NCBI RefSeq assembly: GCF_004322395.1
Contig: NZ_SCTW01000052.1
Coordinates: 1-52,249, forward strand
Direction: 5' to 3'
Length of the DNA stretch: 52,249 bases
Origin: Methylobacter sp.
Lineage (GTDB): Bacteria; Pseudomonadota; Gammaproteobacteria; Methylococcales; Methylomonadaceae
Both the position numbers and the translations under genes were made by a program. The notes under the pieces were generated by a model. That model had not been told where the DNA came from, searched no databases, and was given only the letters and a program-made list of their open reading frames with translations. Position 1 is the stretch's first letter. Each line of letters opens with the position of its first letter. Shown piece by piece: positions 31,567 to 41,921 of the stretch.

Positions 31567-32744
31567 GTATTCACTCCCGCCTTGCGCGAAAGCTGCGGAT
31601 CGATTGCATCGCGAAATGCCTCACCGATTAAGTTATAGGCAAACACAGTCATAAAAATCGCCCCACCGGGAAATACCGCCATCCACCAGTTGAAGGTGGA
31701 CGATTTGACCGCCTGATCCAGCATTTGCCCCCAGGAAGGCGCATCCACTACGCCCAGTCCCAGAAAACTCAAGGTCGCCTCCGACAGGATCGCACCGGCT
31801 ACACCGAAACTGACCGCCACCAGCAACGGCGCCACGCCGTTCGGCAGCATATGCCGAAACAGAATTGAGGTAAGTGGCAAACCGCTGGCTACCGCCGCCT
31901 GCACATAATCCTGTTTGCGCAATTTCAGGAATTCCGTCCGCACATAGCGCGCATAGCCCGACCAGCTGGTGACGCCGATAATAACCATCATCATATACAG
32001 ACTGCGTCCAAAGAAAGCCACGAAAGTCAGCAGCAGAAACAACGTTGGAATGTCTTCAAAGATTTCCACCAAGCGCATTCCCAGCATATCGACAATACCG
32101 GAAAAATAGCCCATCAAGCCGCCCACAACCACGCCTATCAACAAGGCAATGCCGGATGCGATCAATCCTATACTCAGCGAAATTCGGCAAGCGTGTATCA
32201 TACGGCTCAACACATCCGCGCCGTTTTCTTCGGTACCCATTAAGTGCGTATGCCCTTCCGTTATAAAAGGTGCTTCCAAACCTTTGCTGCCCAAATCGCG
32301 CAAGTAATCGGTCGGCGCATACGGAATCGGCGGCATAATTCGCCAATCCACGTCAGCATAGGCGGCACTGCGAAAATCGTCATAAATCACCAGCACAGGC
32401 GGCTTGACGAACAGATTGACCAGCACGGCGGCAACCACACTGCCCAGCAAAAACAACAGAATGCGTTTAGCGGCACCGAGCCGTAGCCGGTAAACAGCCA
32501 ATGCGATAAAAAAAGTCGCCAATATCCATGTATCTTCCACGGACAAATATTGCAATACCGGTGCGGATATGACGCCGTCTTTGCTCATCATTAACGGCAT
32601 GGAATTCGCCAGAAACGGCGCAAACACGGCGGCGAACACCAGCAGCCCCACCCAGGCCAGACCGACTTTTACTCCAACTCCCTCCAGTGTCTTGCGCCAA
32701 ATACGCGCGGAGAAGGATTCACGGCTAACGGCGTGCTCAGTCAT
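31563..32744 (-). CDS. Peptide ABC importer permease (YejE/DppC-like)
   Basis: A 393-residue inner-membrane permease, longer than the typical 300 of DppC. The extra length is an N-terminal region with additional hydrophobic segments (WILATFFIALAVYRLRL and RILLFLLGSVVAAVLVNLFV) before the conserved part LMGTEENGADVLSRMIHACRISL. The cytoplasmic EAA loop is seen in RKQDYVQAAVASGLPLTSILFRHMLP. The C-terminal GGAIFMTVFAYNLIGEAFRDAIDP is standard for DppC/OppC. The overlap with the upstream permease gene is eight bases and with the ATPase gene four, so all are coupled. Confidence 0.9.
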   Translation of the reverse strand: MTEHAVSRESFSARIWRKTLEGVGVKVGLAWVGLLVFAAVFAPFLANSMPLMMSKDGVISAPVLQYLSVEDTWILATFFIALAVYRLRLGAAKRILLFLLGSVVAAVLVNLFVKPPVLVIYDDFRSAAYADVDWRIMPPIPYAPTDYLRDLGSKGLEAPFITEGHTHLMGTEENGADVLSRMIHACRISLSIGLIASGIALLIGVVVGGLMGYFSGIVDMLGMRLVEIFEDIPTLFLLLTFVAFFGRSLYMMMVIIGVTSWSGYARYVRTEFLKLRKQDYVQAAVASGLPLTSILFRHMLPNGVAPLLVAVSFGVAGAILSEATLSFLGLGVVDAPSWGQMLDQAVKSSTFNWWMAVFPGGAIFMTVFAYNLIGEAFRDAIDPQLSRKAGVNT

Positions 32745-33813
32745 AGCTTACCCGTGGATCGGCCAAGGTATAACAGAAGTCGGCAATCAAATAGCCTATT
32801 AAAGTGAGAAAACCGCTAACCCAGGTAATTGACAGCACCAGTTCGCGATCACGGCCTTTTACCGCCTCCACGGCGAGTTGCCCCATACCATTGATGCTGA
32901 AGATATTTTCGACAATCAAAGAGCCCGCCAACAGGCTGGGCAACAGCCCTGCCGATATGGTAATCAGCGGCAACAGGCTGTTGCGAAAGACATGTTTCCA
33001 TAACACGTCATTTTCGGCCAAGCCCTTGGCCCTGGCAGTTCTGGCATAATCGGAATGCAGATTTTCCAATATTGAAGTCCGCATCAATTTCGCCAATGCG
33101 GCAAAACTGCCGTAGGATAAACAGATCACCGGCAACACCAAGTGCCACAGCCGATCCAACAGAAAGCCGCGCATAAAACCGGTTTCGCCCCAATGCGGCA
33201 GGAACGGCATGTCCTGTGCTTCACGGCTGCTGATGCCGGCAGTCGGAAACCAATGAAAATGTTGAATATTGGCGAAAAACCCCAGCAACAGCACTCCGGC
33301 CAGCATGGTGGGGACAGACCACAAAGCCAACATCGACATACCGGTTCCTACATCGAAAGCGCTGCCCCGGCTAGTCGCGGACTTCATTCCAACCATAATC
33401 GCAATGGCATAGGTAAATGGGATGGTAACTAGATTAAGCAGCAGCGTAATCGGAATGCGTTCGGCAAGAATGTCCGACACAGGCCGTCCGTATTGGAAGC
33501 TGGTCCCCAAATCCATGCCCTTGTTGAAAGAAAACTCACCGCGCTTACCCTGCCCGTCGGTCACAAAACCGATCGGCGAAACATTATTCAACCAGCGCAG
33601 GTATTGCACCGGCGCAGGCTGGTCCAGCCCGTAACGCTTGTTGTAATAATCCAGCAGCGCCTGCTTTTCCTGCGGCTTCATATCCATACCTCCAACCAAC
33701 GTCTGTGCGCTGATGCCGCCCGGCGACATCGCCATCACCGTAAACACTACGACCGTAATTCCCAGCAAGGTAGGAACCATCAACAGTAAACGACGCAGCA
33801 GATAAGTCAACAT
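32737..33813 (-). CDS. Peptide ABC importer permease (YejB/DppB-like)
   Basis: A 358-residue inner-membrane permease. It begins MLTYLLRRLLLMVPTLLGI, the characteristic DppB/YejB N-terminus. Its EAA loop is DYARTARAKGLAENDVLWKHVFRNSLLP and its end is YTLADPRVSYD. Six membrane segments are expected. A periplasmic loop of about 100 residues after the first helix (GLDQPAPVQYLRWL) is normal for the group. It forms the channel with the YejE-like protein. It starts 15 bases after the binding-protein gene stop. Confidence 0.91.
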   Translation of the reverse strand: MLTYLLRRLLLMVPTLLGITVVVFTVMAMSPGGISAQTLVGGMDMKPQEKQALLDYYNKRYGLDQPAPVQYLRWLNNVSPIGFVTDGQGKRGEFSFNKGMDLGTSFQYGRPVSDILAERIPITLLLNLVTIPFTYAIAIMVGMKSATSRGSAFDVGTGMSMLALWSVPTMLAGVLLLGFFANIQHFHWFPTAGISSREAQDMPFLPHWGETGFMRGFLLDRLWHLVLPVICLSYGSFAALAKLMRTSILENLHSDYARTARAKGLAENDVLWKHVFRNSLLPLITISAGLLPSLLAGSLIVENIFSINGMGQLAVEAVKGRDRELVLSITWVSGFLTLIGYLIADFCYTLADPRVSYD

Positions 33814-33828
33814 TAGAAATCCCTCCGC

Positions 33829-35673
33829 TTATGGCGTATATTTCTGTTGAGCCGCAGGCACGTAGGTTTCCAACGGCAAGGAACCCAGATTCAAACCCAG
33901 CTTGGTCATTTGCAGGTTGTGGATGCGTTTATCGACAAACAGCAAACTCTTGCGGCGCATCAGAAAGGTATAGGGCTGATCCTCATAAACGATCCGCTCA
34001 GCCTGCTGCCACAACGGCATGCGTTTACTTTCATCCACGGTTCGGCGCGCTTCATCAATCAGATTATCCAGCACCGGATTTTTGTAGCCTGTGAAATTAT
34101 CGCCATTACTGACTGCCTGCGCACTGTGAAATGTCTGGTACAGATCGGTTTCAATTCCGCTGGTCCAGCCTAGCGTGATCGCATCGAAGTCTTTTTTATC
34201 AAGGTTTTCCAACATCACCGGCCATTCCTGCGGGAACGGGATCATTCTCACTCCGGCACGGCTATACAGGTCTTTCAACAGCAACACCATGCGTTTGGTG
34301 TCCTCGTTCGATTCCAGATAGGTCAGCTTGAATTCGAAGGGTTTTCCCGCCTTATCTTCCAACACCCCATCGCCGTTACGATCTTCATAGCCGACCTCTT
34401 TCAACAGAGACTTAGCCTTATCCAGGCTGAATTGATAGGATTGCAAAGCGCTATCGTGCTGCTTACTGGCCTTGCCGAACGGACTGACCGCAGGTTCGGC
34501 GTAATTCAGGAAAACATCCTTGATGACACGGTCCACGTCGGTCAAGTAAGTCATAGCTTGCCTGATCCGCTTGTCGGCAAAGCGGGTCGGTTTGCCGCCG
34601 CGCTGCTGGTTCCAGCCGATATAGCTGTAGCCGACCACCGGAGGCATATATTCGAAGTTTTGGCTCTTGGAAATGATTTGTGCATCTTTTTTCAGTTCTT
34701 GGTACTCGACAGGACGAGCAGAGTAAGAATCGATGTCGCCATTGCGGTAAGTGGTCAGTCGGGCGCTGTCGTTTTGGATAATCTTCCACAAAATACGGCT
34801 ATATGAGGGCTGTACATCGCCCCAATAGCGTTCATTACGCACCAGCTCGACATTGCCTTTGTCCGGCGTCCAATTCTGGGGATCGATCAACTTATAAGGT
34901 CCGCTACCTAATATCAAGCCTTTGGACTCGTTAAACTTTTGCGGTTCTTTCAAATAAGCCGCATAAAAATGCTTGGGCAAAATCGGCATGCCGCCAGCCA
35001 GTGACAGCGCCTCGAAATACGGTTCCTTGAAGGTAAACACAACTTCGTATTTGCCGTTGGTCTTCACCTCCTTGATCTTTTCCAGATATGCCCTGTCGCG
35101 CGGCGCTTGAATGGCATCGGTCATAATAAAACCGAAGGTGAAAGTCACATCCTCCGCCGTCAACGGCTCGCCGTCGGAAAAACGCACATCTTCCCGCATC
35201 TGGAAGCTGATCACCAAACCATCCTCACTAACCTTCCAACTTTTGGCGATTAATCCTTCCCATTCCAAGGTGTCGGGATTGCGGGTGATCAGACTCTCCA
35301 ACACGTAGCTTTGCACATTGGAAGCGTAGGCATCGGTGGAAACCAATGGCGTGATGGTCTTGAGGTTAGTGCCGAAGGCTTCTACACTCCAATCGCCCTG
35401 TGCATAATCAGGCAGACGGGTAGCCTCGTAGGCTCGTTTAAAAGCTGGGGCAATTTTTTCGGCTGTTGCAGAATTTGCAGCCGGCACTACGCCGGAAGCA
35501 ATTGCACTACGTAATTCGCGCATACTCTTTGCCTGTTCCGACATTGCGCTTTGCATCTCTGTGAGTTTCAACCACTGCCGGTCGATCTGGTACATAGCCA
35601 GCAACAGCAATAGTGTCAGCAAGCTAAGGAGTGAATAAAGAATCCAGTCCCGGATAGTGAGTTGTTTTTGCAT
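33829..35673 (-). CDS. Membrane-anchored solute-binding protein of the peptide ABC importer
   Basis: A 614-residue family-5 extracellular solute-binding protein (DppA/YejA type). Signature regions include LITRNPDTLEWEGLIAKSWKVSEDGLVISFQMREDVRFSDGEPLTAEDV and TYLTDVDRVIKDVFLNYAEPA. Instead of a cleavable signal it starts with a basic stretch, one membrane helix (about 12-29, ILYSLLSLLTLLLLLAMY) and a short coiled coil (30-60, LKLTEMQSAMSEQAKSMREL). No cleavage motif or lipobox follows, so it is probably tethered to the inner membrane and perhaps oligomeric. It is the first gene of the four-gene operon. The ligand is likely a peptide or peptide-like compound. Confidence 0.9.
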   Translation of the reverse strand: MQKQLTIRDWILYSLLSLLTLLLLLAMYQIDRQWLKLTEMQSAMSEQAKSMRELRSAIASGVVPAANSATAEKIAPAFKRAYEATRLPDYAQGDWSVEAFGTNLKTITPLVSTDAYASNVQSYVLESLITRNPDTLEWEGLIAKSWKVSEDGLVISFQMREDVRFSDGEPLTAEDVTFTFGFIMTDAIQAPRDRAYLEKIKEVKTNGKYEVVFTFKEPYFEALSLAGGMPILPKHFYAAYLKEPQKFNESKGLILGSGPYKLIDPQNWTPDKGNVELVRNERYWGDVQPSYSRILWKIIQNDSARLTTYRNGDIDSYSARPVEYQELKKDAQIISKSQNFEYMPPVVGYSYIGWNQQRGGKPTRFADKRIRQAMTYLTDVDRVIKDVFLNYAEPAVSPFGKASKQHDSALQSYQFSLDKAKSLLKEVGYEDRNGDGVLEDKAGKPFEFKLTYLESNEDTKRMVLLLKDLYSRAGVRMIPFPQEWPVMLENLDKKDFDAITLGWTSGIETDLYQTFHSAQAVSNGDNFTGYKNPVLDNLIDEARRTVDESKRMPLWQQAERIVYEDQPYTFLMRRKSLLFVDKRIHNLQMTKLGLNLGSLPLETYVPAAQQKYTP

Positions 35674-36042
35674 GATTTCAGTCTATCTAAAGAATTTTAA
35701 CGGAGGTTTATGCAACGCCTTTTCGGATTAGGCGAGGATAGCACAAAAGCACTGTTTACATGGCCCGTATTATTCAAAAAGTCCATTACTGTTTAATTTT
35801 AAAAGACGGCATCAGCCAATACATTAGTATCGGTCACGGCAACAACCCTCGTCGCAATTCAGCTTGTCTCGAATGCTTATCTCTCAATTTATTCGCGGGG
35901 AGCATAATAGCCGATTTACAATAATTCCTGTAACTCAGCCTGAGAGCGCTGAAGAGGAAGACTGACAAAATGCTGGACATCATTAGGTGGGTCATAGATA
36001 CTTGGATTTTTATTGTAACAACAAAAACATTGGGAGATGATA
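35674..36042. other. Divergent intergenic region between the peptide importer and fabI
   Basis: About 370 bases between two divergent transcription units, so it should hold both promoters. A short open frame on the minus strand near 35916-36000 encodes DPPNDVQHFVSLPLQRSQ, which looks like protein but has no recognised start or family. A GGGAG ribosome site at 36032-36036 belongs to fabI. Confidence 0.45.
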
Positions 36043-36825
36043 ATGGGTTTTATGCAGGGCAAACGTGTCTTGATTGTGGGTTTAGCCAGCAACCGTTCAA
36101 TTGCATGGGGCATTGCCCAAGCCATGCACCGCGAAGGAGCTGAATTAGCCTTTACCTTTCAAAATGATAAGCTGCAAAGTCGCGTCGAAGAAATGGCTGG
36201 GCAATGTGAGTCCAATATTACTATTGAATGTGATGTCAGCAGCGACGAGCACATAAACAACGTTTTTAAAGTGCTGGGAGAACACTGGGACGGTTTGGAT
36301 TGCATTGTGCATTCGGTTGCTTATGCACCCCGCGATGCGCTGGATGGCGATTATGTCAATGCAACAACCAGAGAAAACTTTCAGATTGCCCATGATATCA
36401 GCTCGTACAGTTTTACTGCACTGGCAAAAGCAGGACGTCCGATGATGCAAGGCCGAAATGGATCATTGTTAACCCTGACTTATTTAGGCGCCGACCGGGC
36501 TATTCCGAACTACAATGTCATGGGTGTAGCTAAAGCCAGCTTGGAAGCGAATGTCCGCTATATGGCGGTGGCATTAGGCGCAGAAGGAACTCGGGTCAAC
36601 GCTATTTCCGCAGGCCCGATCAGAACTCTGGCGGCGTCAGGCATTAATAATTTTAAATCGATGCTCAGCAAAGCGGCCGATACTGCGCCTTTAAAGAAGA
36701 ATGTAACCATTGAAGAAGTCGGAAATGCAGCGGCATTTATGTGTTCCGACCTGGCTTCAGGTATTACCGGTGAAATCACTTTTGTGGATTGCGGCTATAA
36801 TATTGCCGGTTTAGCAGCGTCTTAA
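36043..36825 (+). CDS. fabI: Enoyl-[acyl-carrier-protein] reductase FabI (NADH)
   Basis: A 260-residue enzyme that reduces the enoyl-ACP double bond in the last step of each fatty-acid elongation cycle. It closely resembles the E. coli protein: MGF[34 protein letters not shown], then [33 protein letters not shown] and [18 protein letters not shown]. The catalytic Tyr-x6-Lys is in [12 protein letters not shown] start at the ATG at 36043, six bases after GGGAG; the ATG at 36037 abuts the ribosome site. FabI is the triclosan target. It converges with ppiD across a shared terminator. Confidence 0.97.
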   Translation: MGFMQGKRVLIVGLASNRSIAWGIAQAMHREGAELAFTFQNDKLQSRVEEMAGQCESNITIECDVSSDEHINNVFKVLGEHWDGLDCIVHSVAYAPRDALDGDYVNATTRENFQIAHDISSYSFTALAKAGRPMMQGRNGSLLTLTYLGADRAIPNYNVMGVAKASLEANVRYMAVALGAEGTRVNAISAGPIRTLAASGINNFKSMLSKAADTAPLKKNVTIEEVGNAAAFMCSDLASGITGEITFVDCGYNIAGLAAS

Positions 36826-36842
36826 TGCAAGAATTTTGACAC

Positions 36843-36871
36843 AAAAAAGGGAGCGTTAAGCTCCCTTTTTT
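36843..36871. terminator. Bidirectional terminator between fabI and ppiD
   Basis: An A6 run, stem GGGAGC/GCTCCC (36849-36854 with 36860-36865), a five-base loop and a T6 run. The symmetrical A and T tracts let it work for both convergent genes. Confidence 0.88.
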
Positions 36872-36887
36872 ATTTCCGGTTTGCCAG

Positions 36888-38750
36888 TTACTTCGGCGCT
36901 TTCATTGATATGTCGGCATCTGCCTGCAAACTATTGATCAGCGCATTAAATTCAGTCTGACCGAAAGCTTTGGCAATATTCTTTGTTGCCAAATCCAACT
37001 GCTTTTTGTCATCTTCAGTCATTACGCCTTCTTTTACTTTTGACAGATTCACTACGACTTGCTCACCAGCAGGTAATTCGGCAATAAAGATAGTGGGTTT
37101 GTCGCCGACAGGTTTGGCCGCCTTAAAAATCGCCTCGCTTAGCGGCAAAGGCACATCGTCTTTGCTGCGCGTCAATCCTGAAACCGTCTTCACTTGAAGT
37201 TTATTTTCAGCCGCAACAGCTTGAATAGACTCTCCTGCCTGTAACTTGGCCTTGATCTGCTTGGCTTTTTCGACGGCCAATTGCTTGGCTTTATCAGCCT
37301 GCAACACAGCAACTATGTCCTGTTTAACATCCTTTAGCTCACGCGCAGCAGCCGCCTTGTGCTCCAACAGTCGCAATACAATCAAGCGATCAGTTCCCAA
37401 TTCTATTGGTGTACTGTTATTGCCATGTAGAACTTCTTCAGTAAAGGCAGCGTTACGAATCTTTTCATTATCTGCAATGCCGTCACCTTTGTCTTTGGTG
37501 AATAAGTTCGATTTCTTAATCGTGACGCCCAACGCATCTGCTACCGTTTTCAGATTATCGGGGTGCTCATAACTCATTTCAGTCAGCGTTTCACCTGCTT
37601 CATAAAAAGCATTTTCCGCTTGTGCCTTTTGATAAGCTTTAGTCACTTCATTTTTGACTGCATCGAAAGGCTTAACCTCACCCGGCACTAACTCAGTTAC
37701 TTTAATCAAATGATAACCGAATGCAGATTTAACAGGATTCGATACTTCGCCCAATTTTAGAGCGCTCGCCGCATCTTCAAACGGTTTCTCCATAGTACCC
37801 GCATTAAACAGGCCTAAATCTCCGCCTATTTTAGCGGTTAACTTATCATCGGAAACTTCCGCCGCTAAAGCGGTAAAGTCTTTATTCGCCAGTTCTTTTT
37901 TTGCTTTTAACGCTTTTTCCAAAGCGGTTTTTTCATCGGTCTTGTCATTAATAGCAAATAGGATATGACTGATTTTTCTTCGCTCGGCAGTGGTATATTG
38001 ATCTTTTTGTTCCTCATAGAAAGCTTTCAACTTATCATCAGTTACCGCTATAGTTTTGGCCATATCTTCAAGTGATAATTCTATGTACTCTACAGAGACC
38101 TGCTCAGGTATTTGATATAAATCCTGATGCCGTTGATAATAAGCTTCTATTTCTTGATCTGAGGGCTGTTCTGCTAGTTTTTGTACCGCAACAGTGATGT
38201 AATTTACATCGCGCTGCTGATTCTGGATCTTAAAAAAGCTTTCGACATCATATTTTGTTGCAAAACTACTATCTATAATGCTGCGCTGAAATTGCTCCAT
38301 GATCAACGCGTTCTTGATTCTGTTTACAAATTCCATAGAGGATATTTTTTGTAAATTGAGCATTGTCTTATAACGCTTCTCATCAAATTTACCATCTACC
38401 TGAAAATAGGGCAGGGATTGGATAAATTCACGCGCGGTATCATCAGTTGTAACTAAGCCTTTGGCACGCACATACTGCAATAAAACTTCATCCTTTATCA
38501 GCTTTTCCAATGCTTGCGCTTTTAAGCTTTGTTCGTCAATCGTCATTCCTTGAAGATTCTGGCTATATTGTTCATAAGCCCTGTTAACATCGCGCTGAAA
38601 AAAATCCTTATCACCGACGGAAGCGACGGGAGCTTCTTCTCCGGTATCCAGATAATTCTGAATACCCCATAAAGCAAAAGGCACACAAATTATTATCAAA
38701 ATACCCCATGCAAAAGCACCTTGCGCTTTTTCTCTAATCTTTGTCAGCAT
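36888..38750 (-). CDS. ppiD: Periplasmic chaperone/peptidyl-prolyl isomerase PpiD
   Basis: A 620-residue inner-membrane-anchored chaperone facing the periplasm, which helps newly exported outer-membrane and periplasmic proteins leave the Sec translocon. One TM helix at about 14-33 (AFAWGILIIICVPFALWGIQ), then a SurA-N-like helical chaperone region, then one parvulin domain (about 250-360: RRKISHILFAI, LAAEVSDDKLTAKIGGDLGLFNAG, SAFGYHLIKVTELVPGE), then a second degenerate region and a C-terminal helical part. Order and length fit the family. The gene follows hupB and two tRNAs, as in other gammaproteobacteria. Confidence 0.93.
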   Translation of the reverse strand: MLTKIREKAQGAFAWGILIIICVPFALWGIQNYLDTGEEAPVASVGDKDFFQRDVNRAYEQYSQNLQGMTIDEQSLKAQALEKLIKDEVLLQYVRAKGLVTTDDTAREFIQSLPYFQVDGKFDEKRYKTMLNLQKISSMEFVNRIKNALIMEQFQRSIIDSSFATKYDVESFFKIQNQQRDVNYITVAVQKLAEQPSDQEIEAYYQRHQDLYQIPEQVSVEYIELSLEDMAKTIAVTDDKLKAFYEEQKDQYTTAERRKISHILFAINDKTDEKTALEKALKAKKELANKDFTALAAEVSDDKLTAKIGGDLGLFNAGTMEKPFEDAASALKLGEVSNPVKSAFGYHLIKVTELVPGEVKPFDAVKNEVTKAYQKAQAENAFYEAGETLTEMSYEHPDNLKTVADALGVTIKKSNLFTKDKGDGIADNEKIRNAAFTEEVLHGNNSTPIELGTDRLIVLRLLEHKAAAARELKDVKQDIVAVLQADKAKQLAVEKAKQIKAKLQAGESIQAVAAENKLQVKTVSGLTRSKDDVPLPLSEAIFKAAKPVGDKPTIFIAELPAGEQVVVNLSKVKEGVMTEDDKKQLDLATKNIAKAFGQTEFNALINSLQADADISMKAPK

Positions 38751-38785
38751 AGCTCTGTCCTAAAGAAACAACTTAAATTTTAATC

Positions 38786-38827
38786 AAAAAAAAAGCTCCG
38801 AACCAATCGATCCGGAGCTTTTTGATT
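38786..38827 (-). terminator. Terminator after the hupB-tRNA transcript
   Basis: Stem AAAAAGCTCCGGA against TTCGGAGCTTTTT (reading the minus strand) followed by more T residues. It starts right after the tRNA-Asp 3' end and closes the hupB-tRNA-Val-tRNA-Asp unit. Confidence 0.85.
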
Positions 38828-38828
38828 T

Positions 38829-38905
38829 TGGCGGAGTGGACGGGGCTCGAACCCGCGACCACCGGCGTGACAGGCCGGTATTCTAACCAACTGAACTACC
38901 ACTCC
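38829..38905 (-). tRNA. tRNA-Asp (GTC)
   Basis: 77 bases including an encoded CCA. Acceptor stem GGAGTGG/CCACTCC with discriminator G, D arm TAGTTCAGTTGGTTAGA, anticodon arm CCGGCCTGTCACGCCGG with GTC, T arm GGTTCGAGCCC. Six bases separate it from tRNA-Val. Confidence 0.96.
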
Positions 38906-38911
38906 AAAGTC

Positions 38912-38987
38912 TGGTGGGTGCTGAGGGGTTCGAACCCCCGACCCTCGCCTTGTAAGGGCGATGCTCTCCCGGCTGAGCTAAGCACCC
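38912..38987 (-). tRNA. tRNA-Val (TAC)
   Basis: 76 bases with an encoded CCA. Acceptor stem GGGTGCT/AGCACCC, D arm TAGCTCAGCCGGGAGA, anticodon arm CGCCCTTACAAGGCG with TAC, T arm GGTTCGAACCC. Its 5' end is 13 bases after the hupB stop, so it is probably processed from the hupB message. Confidence 0.96.
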
Positions 38988-39000
38988 GACTAAAGAAGGC

Positions 39001-39273
39001 CTAGTTTACAGCATCTTTTAAAGATTTGCCAGCTTTAAATGAAGGAATTTTTGCAGCTTTAATAGTAATCTCAGCTCCAGTCTGTGGATTGCGTCCTTTC
39101 CGCTCCGCTCTTTCTTTTACTGCATAAGTTCCAAATCCAACTAAAGCGACTGAATCACCACTACTCAATGCTTTTGTAACCGCGCCAATAAAACCATCCA
39201 ATGCACGACCCGCATCCGCTTTAGTTAATTCTGCAGACTCAGCTATAGCATCAATAAGTTCTGATTTATTCAT
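39001..39273 (-). CDS. hupB: DNA-binding protein HU-beta
   Basis: A 90-residue nucleoid-associated protein. It starts [29 protein letters not shown] and has the beta-arm sequence [32 protein letters not shown], with the intercalating Pro in GRNPQTG. It bends and compacts DNA. Placement between lon and ppiD is the usual gammaproteobacterial position of hupB. Two tRNA genes follow at once on the same strand. Confidence 0.97.
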   Translation of the reverse strand: MNKSELIDAIAESAELTKADAGRALDGFIGAVTKALSSGDSVALVGFGTYAVKERAERKGRNPQTGAEITIKAAKIPSFKAGKSLKDAVN

Positions 39274-39464
39274 TATTCCCCCTTAGGAAGTCATTTTTTA
39301 AGATTATATTCTAGAAGACCAGCATGATAATTCTTGTGCCCCATCCAGCGACACAAGAATACGAACCCTTTATAACAACTGCTCTTACGCAGTGTCAAGC
39401 TTTAACCACCCGGGAAACCATGATTTTTGCGGTTTTGAGAACTTCACAACAAACCTGGGCGACT

Positions 39465-41882
39465 TTAATGCGCCGTTAGACCCTGTTTTATTATTTTTAC
39501 TGTATCAGTCTCATTCTTTGCTTGTTCTTCAGCTTCCATTTTTTCAACAGGAACAGGCATATATTGCAAAGCAACTTCCAGCACCTCATCTATCCAGTGG
39601 ACAGGCTTTATCTCCAGATTTTGCTTGATATTTTCCGGTATTTCAGCCAAGTCTTTTTCATTCTCAGCAGGAATTAAAACTATTGTTATTCCACCGCGAT
39701 GAGCCGCCAGAAGCTTTTCTTTTAAGCCTCCGATAGGCAGCACTTGACCTCGCAAGGTGATTTCACCAGTCATAGCTACGCAAGCTCGAACAGGTATCTT
39801 GGTCAAGGCTGAGATAATGGCTGTGCACATACCTATACCCGCGCTAGGTCCATCTTTGGGCGTCGCACCCTCAGGCACATGTATATGAATATCATTCTTC
39901 TGAAACAGCTCATGATCAATTCCCAGGATTTCTGACCGACTCCTGACTACGGTCATTGCAGCTTCAATTGACTCTTTCATGACATCGCCGAGCTTACCTG
40001 TTGACGAATGCTTGCCTTTCCCTGGAGTAACCGCCGTCTCAATAGTTAATAATTCACCTCCAACTTCGGTCCAGGCCAAACCGGTAACTTGTCCAATTTG
40101 ATCTTTCTCTTCAGCCAAGCCGTAATGAAAGCGCTTAACCCCCAGATATTTATCCAAACTCCCAGGATTAACAACGACCTTGGTCTTTCTCGGTTTCAAT
40201 AACAAGTCTTTAACTACTTTACGGCAAATTTTCGAAATTTCCCGCTCAAGACTCCGAACACCGGCTTCTCGAGAGTAATAACGGATTATGTCTCTAACTG
40301 CTTCTTCCGTGATCTGAATTTCCTGCTCTTTAAGACCGTTATCTTTAACTTTCTTTGGAATTAAATACCGAAGTGCGATATTGATTTTTTCATCTTCCGT
40401 ATAGCCGGCAATGCGAATGACCTCCATTCTATCGAGTAACGCCGGCGGGATATTCATCGTATTGGCTGTTGCAACAAACATCACATCAGACAAATCAAAG
40501 TCCACTTCCAGATAATGATCCGAGAAAGTATGATTCTGTTCGGGATCCAGCACCTCTAATAAAGCAGAAGCGGGATCCCCTCGAAAATCGGCCGCCATCT
40601 TATCAATTTCATCTAGCAAAAACATTGGGTTACGTGTTTTTACTTTAGCCAGATTCTGTAAGATCTTACCGGGCATAGAACCTATATAAGTGCGCCGATG
40701 CCCACGAATCTCGGCCTCATCGCGCACACCGCCTAAAGCCATTCGCATATATTTACGATTGGTTGCCCTGGCAATGGATTCGCCTAACGATGTTTTGCCC
40801 ACGCCTGGCGGTCCCACCAAGCACAAAATAGGCCCTTTGAGCTGTTTCACCCGTTGCTGAACAGCTAGATACTCAAGTATGCGCTCTTTAACTTTTTCTA
40901 AACCGTAATGTTCGGCCTCCAAAACCTGTTCTGCAACTTTTAAATCGTGCCGCACTTTGGTTTTTTTCTTCCAGGGCACATTGATCATCCAGTCTATATA
41001 ATTGCGCACCACAGTCGCCTCAGCTGACATAGGCGACATCTGCTTAAGCTTATTAAGCTCTGCATCCGCTTTTGCTTTGGCTTCTTTTGACATACCGGCA
41101 TTTTCAATTTTCTTGGTCAATTCTTCAATTTCATTGGGTACATCATCCATATCCCCCAACTCTTTTTGAATCGCCTTCATCTGTTCATTCAGATAATATT
41201 CTCTTTGATTCTTCTCCATCTGCTGCTTAACGCGCACGCGGATTCTCTTCTCCATCTCCAGAAGATCAACCTCTCCTTCCATTAAAGTCATTAAATCTTC
41301 AAGACGCTTTTCAATATCGGCTGTTTCAAGAATAGTCTGCTTTTCATTGACTTTTAAAGTCATATGAGCTGCCATCGTATCCGCAAGCCGACTGGGATCA
41401 TCAATACCGGACAGCGAATTCAAGACTTCCGGCGGAATCTTATTATTTAACTTAACGTATTGATCAAACGAATTAATTACTGTCCGCTGCAATACATCCT
41501 GTTCTTGCTCGGTTAGTTTCAAAACATCGTGAATTTCTGTTACCACAGCAGAAAAATAGTTTTTTGTCTCCTTATAGTTCACTACCGTGCAACGCTGGAC
41601 TCCTTCGACCAGAACCTTGACCGTTCCATCGGGCAATTTCAGCATCTGCAAAATATTAGCCGAGGTACCAACCTGATAAAGATCGGCTATGTCCGGCTCA
41701 TCAATATCCGCTTCTTTTTGCGCAACCAGCAAAATCCGCTTATTGTCTTTCATCGCCGCATCTAAAGCATCAATTGATCTTTCTCTACCGACAAACAATG
41801 GAATAACCATATGCGGATAAACTACTACATCTCTAAGCGGCAAAACCGGAATCAGTACATTTAATTGTTGTAATTCTGTCAT
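39465..41882 (-). CDS. lon: ATP-dependent protease Lon
   Basis: An 805-residue cytoplasmic AAA+ protease that degrades misfolded and regulatory proteins. The N-terminal substrate domain starts [24 protein letters not shown]. The AAA+ module has Walker [13 protein letters not shown] and Walker [12 protein letters not shown]. The protease domain has the catalytic Ser in [11 protein letters not shown] and the Lys in [21 protein letters not shown] start at MTELQQL, where a GGAAATG site is well spaced; five codons upstream another ATG abuts that site. A sigma-32-like promoter lies about 40 bases upstream. Downstream is a 190-base gap and then hupB. Confidence 0.97.
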   Translation of the reverse strand: MTELQQLNVLIPVLPLRDVVVYPHMVIPLFVGRERSIDALDAAMKDNKRILLVAQKEADIDEPDIADLYQVGTSANILQMLKLPDGTVKVLVEGVQRCTVVNYKETKNYFSAVVTEIHDVLKLTEQEQDVLQRTVINSFDQYVKLNNKIPPEVLNSLSGIDDPSRLADTMAAHMTLKVNEKQTILETADIEKRLEDLMTLMEGEVDLLEMEKRIRVRVKQQMEKNQREYYLNEQMKAIQKELGDMDDVPNEIEELTKKIENAGMSKEAKAKADAELNKLKQMSPMSAEATVVRNYIDWMINVPWKKKTKVRHDLKVAEQVLEAEHYGLEKVKERILEYLAVQQRVKQLKGPILCLVGPPGVGKTSLGESIARATNRKYMRMALGGVRDEAEIRGHRRTYIGSMPGKILQNLAKVKTRNPMFLLDEIDKMAADFRGDPASALLEVLDPEQNHTFSDHYLEVDFDLSDVMFVATANTMNIPPALLDRMEVIRIAGYTEDEKINIALRYLIPKKVKDNGLKEQEIQITEEAVRDIIRYYSREAGVRSLEREISKICRKVVKDLLLKPRKTKVVVNPGSLDKYLGVKRFHYGLAEEKDQIGQVTGLAWTEVGGELLTIETAVTPGKGKHSSTGKLGDVMKESIEAAMTVVRSRSEILGIDHELFQKNDIHIHVPEGATPKDGPSAGIGMCTAIISALTKIPVRACVAMTGEITLRGQVLPIGGLKEKLLAAHRGGITIVLIPAENEKDLAEIPENIKQNLEIKPVHWIDEVLEVALQYMPVPVEKMEAEEQAKNETDTVKIIKQGLTAH

Positions 41883-41921
41883 TTTATGCATTTCCAAAAA
41901 TGGAACAATTTGTAAAAAAGG

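Noticed and set aside
30814-31638. 274-codon open frame on the plus strand opposite the dual ATPase gene
   Set aside because: It is antisense to a clear ABC ATPase and is rich in His, Arg and Gln as expected from the complement of that gene; no family resemblance.
35916-36125. Short minus-strand frame encoding DPPNDVQHFVSLPLQ
   Set aside because: The C-terminal part reads like protein, but the frame overlaps the start of fabI and has no plausible start between; it may be a remnant but cannot be supported as a gene.
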